This document shows, piece after piece, positions 9,000-17,411 of a stretch of 28,152 bases of DNA. A program made the translations under genes and the position numbers. The stretch covers positions 1-28,152 of the forward strand of contig CAYZGR010000040.1 in NCBI GenBank assembly GCA_964478125.1, given 5' to 3'. The notes beneath the pieces are model-generated. The model ran no database searches and was not told where the DNA came from. It saw only the letters and a list, made by a program, of their open reading frames with translations. The stretch comes from FW021-bin31 sp964478125 (GTDB taxonomy: Bacteria; Bacteroidota; Bacteroidia; Chitinophagales; Chitinophagaceae). Each line of letters starts with the position of its first letter. Position 1 is the first letter of the stretch.

Positions 9000-9030
9000 A
9001 ATGAGACGGCTCCAGAGTCGATCGGCCGGT

Positions 9031-11427
9031 TTATAAATCGACTTCTATTCCAAAGAGGACATTTATTCCGGCCTGCGGAAAATAGGAATTTTCTACTTGG
9101 GTTTCTCCATTTTTCCAATAAGCATAAGTATAACCATTGGTGACATATTTTACATTGAAAAGATTATTGATCAGCAGGTTGAACCGGACGCTTTTTATTT
9201 CCCGGGGTTTCCAGTTATAATGTAATTGAAGCCCATTGACCAGATAGGGATCGAGACTTCGCCTTTTGTCTTCCGAATTATCCAGGTAACGGCGGCTGAC
9301 ATATTTCCCGGTTAGAGAAGCGCTAAAGTGCTGAAGCGGCTCAATGGTCAGAGTAGCGCCGCTGATCACCGAAGGAGAAAAAGAAATCGTGGTTTTATTG
9401 TAAGTGACCGCTTTTTGTCCTCCTTTATCATGGTTGTCCAGGTATTCCGTAAAGTTCCGGATCCTGTTCTGGCTGAACGCCGCATTGGCTGCAAGAGAAA
9501 ATATTTTTGCAAATTTCACCGAACCGTTCAATTCTATTCCCGCCCGGTAACTTTCCGGCGCATTGGTCCGGGTATAGGCGCCTACGTCATTGATCTTTCC
9601 TGTTAATACCAGTTGATCTTTATATCGCATATAATAGGCATTGACGTGTAAATGATAGATCGTCTCTTTTTTATCGTATCCCAATTCAAAGTCCGATAAA
9701 GCCTCTGCTCTGGGGATATCACGGATATTGGCCTCAAAATCATCCCGGTTAGGCTCTTTATGCGCGCGCGCGTAAGAAACGTAAAAACGATCCTGATCAT
9801 GAAGCCTGTAACTTAGGCCTGCTTTTGGGTTAAAGAAGTTGTAACGATTATGTTGAAGGATATCCGGATGGTGTTTAAAGCCGTTAATGTCATACAACAC
9901 GTGCCTGTATTGGAGATCCAGGAAGGCCGTCAGATTTTCACCAATAGTTTTACTGCCTTTCCAGTATAGATTAAAATCATATTTATGGGCCATATTGTAG
10001 TAATAGCGATATCCCTTATCAATGGCATGTCCGGCCCAGATCACCGTACCATAGTGTTTGCCGTCGTAACGATTCCATCCCCCGCCAAAAGTGGAACTAA
10101 ATTTATCGTTTTTATAGTTCAGGGAAAAAACCGTACCGTAGAAATAATTATCCAGCCATTGACGCCTGATGAGATCGGTGCTCTTCAGGGTATCTTTCCC
10201 GATGACGGGATCGCTGAGGCCGTAGTCCGAATAAGGTTCATCCATTTCATATTCCTCGTAATACCCTTTTCCTCTTGTCAGAAAAGCGGCCACGTTAAAA
10301 TTCCAATTGGGATTGATCTCCTGATTCCAGAACAGCTGGTAATAAGTTTGGGTGTAGTTATCGGTTTGATTGCTGTAATAATTCCCATCCGGCATCAGGC
10401 CCAGGCCGTTATACGTACGGTGTGTTTTGAGGGAATCTTCCGGTACGCCGTTCCAGGCCTGGTAAGTCTTTTCCTTTCCCGAGAATACGTTAAACCTGAT
10501 GGAGGTCTTTTTATTAAAATAGGCCCCCGAGAGATAATAAGATTTTAGATCCGAAGACGCCCGGTCCATATAACCGTCGGAAGTAATTGAAGAAAGTCGC
10601 GCATCAATGGTAAAATGATTATTAAGCAATCCGCTTCCTGCTTTTACGGAATGTTTCCAGGTATTAAAAGAGCCGTAGCTGCTCATGATGTTGCCATAAG
10701 GGTCGGGTTGAAAAGTATTGGTACTCAGATTAATGGTGGCTCCAAAAGCACCGGCTCCGTTGGTAGAGGTGCCCACGCCCCGCTGTATCTGTATATTATT
10801 TATAGAGGAAGCGATATCCGGTATATCTACGAAGAAAGTACCCGATGACTCGGCATCGTTTACCGGGATCCCGTTGAAAGTGACGTTAATCCGGGTAACG
10901 TCGCTGCCGCGAATCCATATATTGGTATAACCTACGCCGGCGCCGGCATCAGAAGTGGTCATGACGGCAGGCTGTTGGTCCAGTAAAACCGGAAGGTCCT
11001 GTCCCAGGTTTTTTGAATTAATTTCAGCGCCGGAAATATCGGTTTTGGTAAAAGGGGCGTTTTTACCCGCGCGGGTACCGCTGATCTCAACCGGTTTAAT
11101 AAATAAACCGATTTCCTTAAGATTAAACCGGAGACCGGATAATTCATGGTGGATCAAAAGGCTCTTTTCCAGCGTTTCATACCCCAGATAACGTATTTTA
11201 ATTGAATATTTCCCTTCAGGAAGCCCCGTGAACTTGAAATGGCCCTGTTCGTTGGAATAAGTTCCGGAATGCATGGGACCTTTTAATACAATACTGGCCG
11301 CCGCGATAGGATTTCCTGTGGCGGAATCTCTGATCTGACCTGAAAGGGAGAACTGTGCCCATGTCTTTTGGAAATGAAACAGGGAGAGCGTGAATACGAC
11401 AAGAATGACCCATTTTCCTTTTTGCAT
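9031..11427 (-). CDS. TonB-dependent outer-membrane receptor, TPP-riboswitch controlled (putative thiamine-related importer)
   Basis: This 798-aa protein has a signal peptide (cleavage after TWAQ). A carboxypeptidase-regulatory-like beta-sandwich follows (SLSGQIRDSATGNPIAAASIVLKG). The TonB plug domain comes next (QQPAVMTTSDAGAGVGYTNIWIRG ... INNIQIQRGVGTSTNGAGAFGATI), then a 22-strand-type barrel ending in VNGLQLHYNW ... NNLFNVKY. These are diagnostic of energy-coupled outer-membrane importers. The only substrate clue is the leader: a TPP riboswitch and terminator-like hairpin lie upstream. THI-element-regulated TonB receptors are a recognised Bacteroidota theme, so thiamine or a precursor is the likely cargo. 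No SusD partner or inner-membrane transporter is adjacent, and the gene appears monocistronic. Confidence 0.92.
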   Translation of the reverse strand: MQKGKWVILVVFTLSLFHFQKTWAQFSLSGQIRDSATGNPIAAASIVLKGPMHSGTYSNEQGHFKFTGLPEGKYSIKIRYLGYETLEKSLLIHHELSGLRFNLKEIGLFIKPVEISGTRAGKNAPFTKTDISGAEINSKNLGQDLPVLLDQQPAVMTTSDAGAGVGYTNIWIRGSDVTRINVTFNGIPVNDAESSGTFFVDIPDIASSINNIQIQRGVGTSTNGAGAFGATINLSTNTFQPDPYGNIMSSYGSFNTWKHSVKAGSGLLNNHFTIDARLSSITSDGYMDRASSDLKSYYLSGAYFNKKTSIRFNVFSGKEKTYQAWNGVPEDSLKTHRTYNGLGLMPDGNYYSNQTDNYTQTYYQLFWNQEINPNWNFNVAAFLTRGKGYYEEYEMDEPYSDYGLSDPVIGKDTLKSTDLIRRQWLDNYFYGTVFSLNYKNDKFSSTFGGGWNRYDGKHYGTVIWAGHAIDKGYRYYYNMAHKYDFNLYWKGSKTIGENLTAFLDLQYRHVLYDINGFKHHPDILQHNRYNFFNPKAGLSYRLHDQDRFYVSYARAHKEPNRDDFEANIRDIPRAEALSDFELGYDKKETIYHLHVNAYYMRYKDQLVLTGKINDVGAYTRTNAPESYRAGIELNGSVKFAKIFSLAANAAFSQNRIRNFTEYLDNHDKGGQKAVTYNKTTISFSPSVISGATLTIEPLQHFSASLTGKYVSRRYLDNSEDKRRSLDPYLVNGLQLHYNWKPREIKSVRFNLLINNLFNVKYVTNGYTYAYWKNGETQVENSYFPQAGINVLFGIEVDL

Positions 11428-11503
11428 GATCTTACTGCTTTTGAATAATTAAAAAATAGCATCAAAACCGGGGAATTATGACATATCCGGTATGATCCTT
11501 TTG

Positions 11504-11572
11504 AAAAACAAAAACAGGTAAGTGAAAATTCCGTCTGTCGGGAACCCATGGCCGCAGCCGGAGTGCTTACCT
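11504..11572 (-). terminator. Candidate riboswitch expression-platform terminator
   Basis: On the minus strand AGGTAAG (11572-11566) can pair with CTTACCT (11522-11516). The hairpin is followed by GTTTTTGTTTTT (11515-11504). Inner TCCG/CGGA and GGG/CCC pairs could extend it. The 5' arm abuts and slightly overlaps the 3' end of the TPP aptamer, as expected for a ligand-controlled terminator. The loop is long, so the fold needs checking. Confidence 0.45.
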
Positions 11573-11650
11573 TTCCTAACCGGCATTACCCGGTCCAGGT
11601 TCAACGGGTTTGATCTCAGCCTGTTATAAATAAGGCACCCCGAGGAGAAA
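11572..11650 (-). promoter_or_regulatory. TPP riboswitch (THI element)
   Basis: Read on the minus strand, the leader shows the TPP aptamer signatures in order: CTCGGGGTGCC, then GGCTGAGA, then the ACCCGTTGAACCTGG segment, then GGGTAATGCCGG and TTAGGAAAGG. The terminal P1 stem can form from TTTCT (11650-11646) and GGAAA (11576-11572). It lies between the promoter at 11686-11716 and the TonB receptor start at 11427. In this class TPP binding represses the downstream gene. The only notable deviation is ACCTGGACC where many members have ACCTGATCT. Confidence 0.93.
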
Positions 11651-11685
11651 CGGTTACTTTGAAACAGTAACAACGGTTTCTACGA

Positions 11686-11716
11686 CAAAGATACATAGAG
11701 AAGTTAGATGCAGCAA
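11686..11716 (-). promoter_or_regulatory. Bacteroidota-type promoter for the riboswitch/TonB receptor transcript
   Basis: On the minus strand TTG (11716-11714) is followed after 20 nt by TATCTTTG (11693-11686), matching TTG plus TAnnTTTG. Transcription would begin about 30 nt before the aptamer, a sensible distance. Confidence 0.65.
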
Positions 11717-11777
11717 AAAGAATCTTTGATTTATTGATTTTTAACAAAATAAGACTTTTATATACTGTTTTTTACAG

Positions 11778-11785
11778 TAACTTTG
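11778..11785 (+). promoter_or_regulatory. Promoter -7 element for the ccmE-ccmF unit
   Basis: TAACTTTG is a perfect TAnnTTTG box 27 nt before the ccmE ATG. The -33 region is only T-rich, without a clear TTG, so promoter strength is uncertain. Confidence 0.5.
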
Positions 11786-11812
11786 TCCAATGAATTAAAT
11801 TAAACTGTTCCG

Positions 11813-12229
11813 ATGAAAAAGTCCAATATTGTCCTGCTTGTGGTTATAGCCATCGCGGTAGCTGTTATCATCAGTCTGGTAGGCGATTTCAGCACATATG
11901 AAACCTTTGCGTCTGCCGCCCGGAAAAAGGGGAATGAGTTTCATGTGATCGGCGTGTTGGAAAAGCAAAAACCTATGATATACAACCCGAGAGAAAACGC
12001 GAACTATTTCAGTTTTTATATAAAAGATAAGAGCGGGGCGGTAAATAAAGTAGTTTACAGAGGGTCTAAACCAACGGATTTTGAAAAATCGGAACAGATC
12101 GTACTCACCGGAAGTATGGGACCCGACAATGTATTTCAATGCTCCCACATCCTTATGAAATGCCCGTCCAAATATACTCCTGACGAAAAAACGATGAACA
12201 AGGAAATACAGGCGCAGGCGAGCCTGTAA
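11813..12229 (+). CDS. ccmE: Cytochrome c maturation heme chaperone CcmE, CxxxY variant
   Basis: CcmE is a membrane-anchored periplasmic chaperone that carries heme to the CcmF ligase. This 138-aa protein has one N-terminal membrane helix (NIVLLVVIAIAVAVIISLV) and an OB-fold domain (FHVIGVLEKQK ... FSFYIKDKSG ... IVLTGSM). At the C-terminus the heme-attachment motif is ILMKCPSKYTPDE: Cys117 replaces the usual His and Tyr121 is kept, giving CxxxY instead of HxxxY. CxxxY forms are known from Desulfovibrio and archaea, so this is a functional variant rather than decay. It starts a new transcript divergent from the TonB receptor and is followed 12 nt later by ccmF. The usual ccmABC genes are not upstream. 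Confidence 0.92.
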   Translation: MKKSNIVLLVVIAIAVAVIISLVGDFSTYETFASAARKKGNEFHVIGVLEKQKPMIYNPRENANYFSFYIKDKSGAVNKVVYRGSKPTDFEKSEQIVLTGSMGPDNVFQCSHILMKCPSKYTPDEKTMNKEIQAQASL

Positions 12230-12241
12230 AGCAATAGAAAA

Positions 12242-14761
12242 ATGGATATACAATATATTGGAGAACATCTTCTCCCGGGAAAGATTGGCCATTTAATGGT
12301 CATCTTGTCTTTTGTGGCTTCTTTGGTAGCAGTCATTGCTTTTTTGTCTTCCGCATTTTCAAGAGATCTGCAACAAGAACGTTCCTGGCGCAGGCTGGGG
12401 CGGTCGGCTTTCCTGGTTCAGGTCGTTGCCGTATTTGGCACTTTTGCCTCGCTCTGTTGGATCATTTTTAACCATTATTTTGAGTATTCGTACGTATGGG
12501 AATATACCAGCAAAGAATCTCCCGTTAAGTTCCTGATCGCCGCTGTCTGGAACGGGCAGGAGGGGAGTTTCCTGCTCTGGAGTATGTGGAATTGCATTTT
12601 AGGCGCGATCCTGATGTTTACAGCCGGGAAATGGGAAAATAAAGTCATGTCCGTCGTTTCTTTCGGACAGGTATGTCTCGGCTCTATGTTGTTGGGGCTC
12701 TATATTTTTGGGACTAAAATCGGCAGCGATCCTTTTATTCTTTTTAGGGAAGCCAATCCTTCCATGCCGGTTTTTGCCAACGCCAATTATCTCAGCTTTA
12801 TCAATGACGGCAGGGGGCTCAACCCCTTATTACAGAATTATTGGATGACCATCCACCCTCCGGTTTTATTCTGTGGTTTTGCTTCTACCATTATTCCTTT
12901 TTCCTACGCGATTGCCGGATTGTGGTCGCGTAAATATAAAGAATGGGTGAAACCGGCGTTGCCATGGGCCTTATTTTCCGCTATGGTATTGGGAACCGGA
13001 ATTATGATGGGGGGCGCCTGGGCTTATGAAACGCTTTCTTTTGGAGGATTTTGGGCCTGGGATCCGGTAGAAAACGCCGTTTTGGTTCCCTGGCTGATCA
13101 TGGTAGGGGGGATTCATACACTTCTGGTATTTAAACATACCGGCAGGTCTTTAAGAACTACTTTTTTTCTGCTTATCCTCTCCTTTATCCTCGTTTTATA
13201 TTCGACTTTCCTTACCCGTAGCGGCATTCTGGGAGAAACTTCCGTTCACTCTTTTACCGGGTTGGGGATGAGCGGACAGTTGTTATTCTTCCTGTTTGCC
13301 TTCCTGGTGGGCGCCTTCCTGTTGTTTTTTATTAATTACAAGAACATCCCCGTAGTCAAAAAAGAGGAGGCGGTTGATTCGAGGGAATTTTGGATGTTCA
13401 TTGGCGCTTTGGTATTGCTGCTGGGGGCCATTTTTGTAACTTTCAGTACTTCTACACCCGTATGGAACAAATTATTCGGATTGAACCTGGCCCCTCCGGT
13501 GGATAATAAATTCCATTATAATAAAATTATGGTGTTTATTGCCGTGCTGATTGCTTTGGGTACCGGCTCCATTCAATACTTTAAATACCGGAAGAGCAAT
13601 GCGAAAAAGACCTGGAAGAACCTTTGGAAACCGGTCGTTCTTTCATTGATCATCGGCTCTCTGATCGTTTTTGCAGGAAACATGAACTATACAGCTCATG
13701 GATTGGGGTTTTTGATTGCGCTGGACCTGTTGGTTTATAGCAGCGTCTTTGCCATCATGGCCAATGGAGCTTACATATTCACCGCCCTTAAAGGGCGGAT
13801 GAAGAATGCGGGCGCTTCAGTAGCCCATCTGGGTTTTGGATTGATGCTTTTAGGGATCGTTATTTCTACTTCCAAACAGACGGCTATTTCCCATGATACC
13901 CTGGGACTGATAGGAAATGATTATTTTCCTGCCGGTAGCGCCGAGGCTAAAACCCCGGAAGAAAACGTGTATCTGCCCCGCAACCAGCCTATGAACATGC
14001 AGAATTTCGTGGTAACGTACGAGGGAGATTCTACGGCCGCGAACGACCCCAAGACGTATTACAAGGTTCACTATGTGAAGAAGGATGATGCCGGAAATAC
14101 CATTAGCGAGTTCAACTTGTATCCTGATGCCTTTGTCAATCCGCAGGGAGAGGAGGGGCTGATCGCCAATCCGGATTCCAAGCACTATTGGGATCATGAT
14201 ATATTTACTTACGTTACCTCCGTGTTCGATCCTTCCAAGATGAAGGATACGGCAGCGTATAAGTCTTACAACGTGCAGCAGGGCGATACCATTTTCTTTT
14301 CTACGGGATACATGATCCTCCAGGGAATGGTTTCCAATCCGGAATCCCCGAATTATCATCCTGAGCCGGGAGATCTGGCCATCGGGGCCCAGTTGAAAGT
14401 ATACAGTGGCAATGGAAACACCTATGATGCCATGCCCATATATTATTTACGGGATTCTTCCTACCAGTATACGGTTGCCGATACGGTAAACAATCAGGCA
14501 TTATATATCCGTTTTGACAAAATTCTGCCTCAGCAGAAAAAAATTCAACTTCAGGTTAAACAATCGGGCATAGTAAACGATTATATAGTCATGAAGGCCT
14601 ACGTTTTTCCTTTTGTCAATGTATTATGGCTGGGAACCCTGGTGATGATCGTGGGCTTTTTGATAAGCATTCGCGCGGCTTATAAAAAATTATGGCGTAA
14701 GCTTAAACCGAAACGTAGTTATGAAGAAGTTACTGTTCCTGACCGGGATGTTGTTGTTTAG
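12242..14761 (+). CDS. ccmF: Cytochrome c heme lyase CcmF
   Basis: CcmF is a polytopic inner-membrane protein that transfers heme from CcmE to apocytochrome c at the periplasmic face. The WWD heme-handling motif is clear (GGFWAWDPVENAVLVPW, about residues 266-282), with flanking conserved segments (WNGQEGSFLLW, MTIHPPVLFCGF, YSTFLTRSGILGETSVHSF). Many hydrophobic helices precede a long periplasmic segment (about residues 550-780) and a last helix near the end (VNVLWLGTLVMIVGFLI). At 839 aa it is longer than enterobacterial CcmF (about 650 aa), owing mainly to that soluble segment. The 3' end overlaps the next gene by 41 nt. Confidence 0.95.
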   Translation: MDIQYIGEHLLPGKIGHLMVILSFVASLVAVIAFLSSAFSRDLQQERSWRRLGRSAFLVQVVAVFGTFASLCWIIFNHYFEYSYVWEYTSKESPVKFLIAAVWNGQEGSFLLWSMWNCILGAILMFTAGKWENKVMSVVSFGQVCLGSMLLGLYIFGTKIGSDPFILFREANPSMPVFANANYLSFINDGRGLNPLLQNYWMTIHPPVLFCGFASTIIPFSYAIAGLWSRKYKEWVKPALPWALFSAMVLGTGIMMGGAWAYETLSFGGFWAWDPVENAVLVPWLIMVGGIHTLLVFKHTGRSLRTTFFLLILSFILVLYSTFLTRSGILGETSVHSFTGLGMSGQLLFFLFAFLVGAFLLFFINYKNIPVVKKEEAVDSREFWMFIGALVLLLGAIFVTFSTSTPVWNKLFGLNLAPPVDNKFHYNKIMVFIAVLIALGTGSIQYFKYRKSNAKKTWKNLWKPVVLSLIIGSLIVFAGNMNYTAHGLGFLIALDLLVYSSVFAIMANGAYIFTALKGRMKNAGASVAHLGFGLMLLGIVISTSKQTAISHDTLGLIGNDYFPAGSAEAKTPEENVYLPRNQPMNMQNFVVTYEGDSTAANDPKTYYKVHYVKKDDAGNTISEFNLYPDAFVNPQGEEGLIANPDSKHYWDHDIFTYVTSVFDPSKMKDTAAYKSYNVQQGDTIFFSTGYMILQGMVSNPESPNYHPEPGDLAIGAQLKVYSGNGNTYDAMPIYYLRDSSYQYTVADTVNNQALYIRFDKILPQQKKIQLQVKQSGIVNDYIVMKAYVFPFVNVLWLGTLVMIVGFLISIRAAYKKLWRKLKPKRSYEEVTVPDRDVVV

Positions 14762-15164
14762 TTTGGGTATGAGCGGTCTGGCTCAGCAAAAAGAGAATCC
14801 CTGGACCCCCAAACAATTAATAGAGCCTGATATCTTGGCTGCGCAGCTTAAGACGCAGCCAAAAGACCAACAACCGGCGGTAATAGACGTGGGGCCGGCC
14901 GGACTGATAAAAGGTGCTATAGAGGTCGGGCCGGCAGAGGACAAAGAGGGAATTGAAAAATTAAAATCGGTCCTTAAGAAATTACCAAAGGATAAAGAAA
15001 TTGTCATTTATTGCGGTTGTTGCCCTTTCTCAAAATGCCCGAATGTGCGCCCTGCATTCAAAACACTCCTGGAAATGGGCTTTACCCGCCCCCGCTTGCT
15101 TAATTTATCTCACAATCTTAAGGCAGACTGGATTGATAAAGGCTTTCCCCTGCAGGAAGAATAA
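14721..15164 (+). CDS. Exported rhodanese-like protein with a cysteine-rich active loop
   Basis: This 147-aa protein has a signal peptide (MKKLLFLTGMLLFSLGMSGLAQQ), so it is periplasmic or surface-exposed. The mature part has a rhodanese fold: PAVIDVGPAGLIKGAIEVG, then KEIVIYCGCCPFSKCPNVRPA as the active-site loop. Instead of a single catalytic Cys it carries Cys98, Cys100, Cys101 and Cys106, with Arg110. It begins inside ccmF in a +1 frame with a 41-nt overlap, so translation is probably coupled. The position suggests a thiol role in cytochrome c assembly, such as reducing or protecting heme-binding cysteines, as CcmG/CcmH do elsewhere. That function is inference; a sulfurtransferase or sulfur sensor is the alternative. 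Confidence 0.82.
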   Translation: MKKLLFLTGMLLFSLGMSGLAQQKENPWTPKQLIEPDILAAQLKTQPKDQQPAVIDVGPAGLIKGAIEVGPAEDKEGIEKLKSVLKKLPKDKEIVIYCGCCPFSKCPNVRPAFKTLLEMGFTRPRLLNLSHNLKADWIDKGFPLQEE

Positions 15165-15237
15165 GGTTTTTTTTCTGAAATATTGTTAACTTTACCTATT
15201 CCTGAAGACAATCTTTTGAGGAAAGGAGGATGTTTTT

Positions 15238-15870
15238 ATGCAGGCAATGAAGAAGATAACGGGCTTAAGCTTACTTCTCCTGGGCTTTTACCTATGTGGT
15301 CGCGCGCAATATGCAACGGACAGCGGGCGTTTTGTCTATTCTGCCATGTATAAAAATGAGATTATACCCTGGGCCATTTTACCTCCTGTAGAAATTGAGG
15401 CCAAAGCGCCCCGTAAGCTGAGAAAACAAGTGCGGCAATGGAACCGGTTGAGAAACGCGGTGTATGTTACTTACCCCTACGCCCGGATTGTAGCAGGTAC
15501 TTTAAAAGAGGTAAACGCCCATTTGCAGCAACTTTCCGACGAAAGAGAAAAAAAACGGTACCTGAAGTTGAAAGAGGAAGAAATGAAAGTCGCCTTCGGT
15601 CCTAAAATAGAAGATCTGTCTATCTATCAGGGGAAAGTACTGATCAAGCTGATCTACCGGGAAACCGGCCATAATTGCTACAACCTGATCAAGGGGTTCA
15701 AGGGGGGATTCTCGGCGCGCTTCTGGCAAACCGTGGCCTTTGTCTTTGGAAGCAACCTCAAAACTCCTTATGATAAGACAAAAAATGCGGATATAGAGTC
15801 TATCGTAGAGGAAATACAGAGCAATCCTTTTTATTACAATGCCTATTCCTACCCGAATCGTTTCAATTGA
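15238..15870 (+). CDS. DUF4294 family exported protein
   Basis: This 210-aa protein of unknown function matches the Bacteroidota DUF4294 pattern. It has a signal peptide (cleavage after GRAQ), then IIPWAILPPVEI, then a basic helical stretch (RKQVRQWNRLRNAVYVTYPYARIV). It continues with DEREKKRYLKLKEEEMK and GKVLIKLIYRETGHNCYNLIKGFKGGFSARFWQ. The last segment, with RETG and CYNLIK, is the most conserved part of the family. The start at 15238 is preferred over the ATG at 15247 because a strong AAGGAGG (15223-15229) ends 8 nt before it, unusual in this window. The protein ends with an Asn/Tyr-rich tail. No function can be assigned. Confidence 0.85.
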   Translation: MQAMKKITGLSLLLLGFYLCGRAQYATDSGRFVYSAMYKNEIIPWAILPPVEIEAKAPRKLRKQVRQWNRLRNAVYVTYPYARIVAGTLKEVNAHLQQLSDEREKKRYLKLKEEEMKVAFGPKIEDLSIYQGKVLIKLIYRETGHNCYNLIKGFKGGFSARFWQTVAFVFGSNLKTPYDKTKNADIESIVEEIQSNPFYYNAYSYPNRFN

Positions 15871-15959
15871 ATCTTCACAAAGGCTTCTCATTAATCCATA
15901 GTTCGTATCTTGCGCTTTTTAATAAAGCACTTACATTCTTATAAATCTTTATCGAGTAT

Positions 15960-16679
15960 ATGAAGCTGGATATTATGGCTATGGCGGCCCATCCTGACGA
16001 CGCTGAATTAGGTTGTAGCGGCACCTTGATGGTGCAGGCCGGCAAAGGCTGGAAAACAGGAATTGTAGATCTGACAAGGGGAGAAATGGGAACGCGAGGC
16101 ACCGAACAGACCAGGAAAGAAGAAGCGGAAGCGGCGACAAAGGTTTTGGGTCTGGATGCCCGGGAAAACCTGGGACTGCCCGACGGCTTTTTTGAGATCT
16201 CCATGGAGAATAAATTGAAGCTGATCCGGGTGATCCGTAAGTACAGGCCTGAAGTTGTTTTGGCCAATGCGCCCGAAGACCGGCATCCGGACCATGGCCG
16301 GGCTTCGAAATTGATCTATGAAAGTTGTTTTTTAGCCGGCTTGATAAAAGTGGAAACCGAGCTGGATGGCAAACGTCAGGAAGCCTGGAGGCCCAAACAG
16401 GTCTTCTATTATATACAGGACCGTTATCTTGATCCGGATTTTATCGTGGATATAAGCGAGGTTATAGAACGAAAAAAAGAAGCGATCCGTTGTTATAAAA
16501 CCCAATTTATGGCCGACCAAAAAGAAAAACTGCAAACCTATATCTCTACTCCCCTGTTTTTTAAGAACCTCATGAACAGGTCGGAATTAATGGGAAAGAG
16601 GATTGGAGCGGCTCATGGCGAAGGTTTTATTTCCAGCAAAAAATTGGGGATCCGGGATTTGAATGACCTGATATTATGA
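15960..16679 (+). CDS. bshB1: Bacillithiol biosynthesis deacetylase BshB1
   Basis: This cytosolic zinc-dependent PIG-L/LmbE-family deacetylase removes acetate from GlcNAc-malate, the second step of bacillithiol synthesis. The zinc ligands are visible: His11 and Asp14 in AHPDDAELG, and His112 in DRHPDHGRA. The protein also has LTRGEMGTRGT, ENLGLPDGFF and the C-terminal GAAHGEGF. At 239 aa it has BshB1 length. bshA and bshC are not in the window, and one-gene separation of the pathway is common in Bacteroidota. The 3' end overlaps the convergent DedA gene by 6 nt (16674-16679). Confidence 0.93.
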   Translation: MKLDIMAMAAHPDDAELGCSGTLMVQAGKGWKTGIVDLTRGEMGTRGTEQTRKEEAEAATKVLGLDARENLGLPDGFFEISMENKLKLIRVIRKYRPEVVLANAPEDRHPDHGRASKLIYESCFLAGLIKVETELDGKRQEAWRPKQVFYYIQDRYLDPDFIVDISEVIERKKEAIRCYKTQFMADQKEKLQTYISTPLFFKNLMNRSELMGKRIGAAHGEGFISSKKLGIRDLNDLIL

Positions 16680-17291
16680 TCCTTCTTCCAGCTTTTTTTC
16701 TCCCATCTTCCACTCCCTGAGTATTTTGACGATCACCGGTATGGAGACGAGGACCACAATGCCGGTTACCATATATTTCAGATAAGGCCTGAAAAAAGGC
16801 CTGCTGCCCACCAGAAAGCCGGTCAGTAAGAAGCTCGAAACCCAGCAAATGGAGCCGATTGCAATATAAAGTATAAAACGTTTCAATTTCATCCGGATCA
16901 TTCCGGCTACCAGGGGAGCAAAGGTTCGAACTATAGGTAAAAACAACCCGATGGCCAGCGCCCGTCCCCCGTGTTTATCATAAAATTGTGCTGCGGCTGC
17001 AAGGTGTTTCTGTTTAAAAAAACGGGAATCGGGTCGTTGATAGAGCAGAAGGCCGGCTTTTTTCCCAAAAAAGTATCCTGTGATATTTCCTGTTATGGCT
17101 GCCATTATCAAAAGGATGCAAACAGTCGTCAGGTTATAGTCCAACGAACCGGAAGCTACCATTGCCCCCGTTGCAAACATAAAAGCACCGCTTGGCATAA
17201 AAAAGCAGAAAAAAAATCCTGTTTGGCTGTAAACTACCAGAAAAACAAGCAACAATCCGCCATATTCGATCAATTCTTTGGTATCAGGCAT
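16674..17291 (-). CDS. DedA/SNARE-associated family inner-membrane protein
   Basis: This 205-aa polytopic membrane protein of the DedA family has been implicated in lipid scrambling, membrane-potential homeostasis and envelope stress resistance. Hydrophobic helices are spaced through the protein. It carries the family regions FFFCFFMPSGAFMFATGAM, GNITGYFFGKKAG, FYDKHGGRALAIGLFLPIVRTFAPLVAG (the characteristic R-x-x-P/A region) and GSICWVSSFLLTGFLVG. It is convergent with bshB1. Upstream lies a spacer, then the hydroxylase gene on the same strand with its own terminator, so it is probably transcribed separately. The specific physiological role cannot be inferred. Confidence 0.9.
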   Translation of the reverse strand: MPDTKELIEYGGLLLVFLVVYSQTGFFFCFFMPSGAFMFATGAMVASGSLDYNLTTVCILLIMAAITGNITGYFFGKKAGLLLYQRPDSRFFKQKHLAAAAQFYDKHGGRALAIGLFLPIVRTFAPLVAGMIRMKLKRFILYIAIGSICWVSSFLLTGFLVGSRPFFRPYLKYMVTGIVVLVSIPVIVKILREWKMGEKKLEEGS

Positions 17292-17411
17292 GTTTGTTTC
17301 TCACATGGCCGTTTCCCAGATTTAAAAGGACGGCTATGCGGGCATTTGATTTTTGAAAAATGAAATATATGAAGGTATGAAAAAAACATATACGTGGATA
17401 TGGGATGGCGT

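Noticed and set aside
9760..9780. Alternating GC tract (TGCGCGCGCGCG) inside the TonB receptor gene, possibly a phase-variable repeat
   Set aside because: It encodes a normal barrel stretch (YARAHKEP) in frame, and only a few GC units are present.
9985..10548. A 187-codon rightward frame antisense to the TonB receptor
   Set aside because: It has no recognisable domain or start context, and the opposite strand encodes an intact receptor barrel.
11572..11650. Cobalamin riboswitch as the leader of the TonB receptor
   Set aside because: The GGCTGAGA and GGGTAATGCC signatures and the CTCGGGGTGCC start are TPP-specific. The B12 box is absent.
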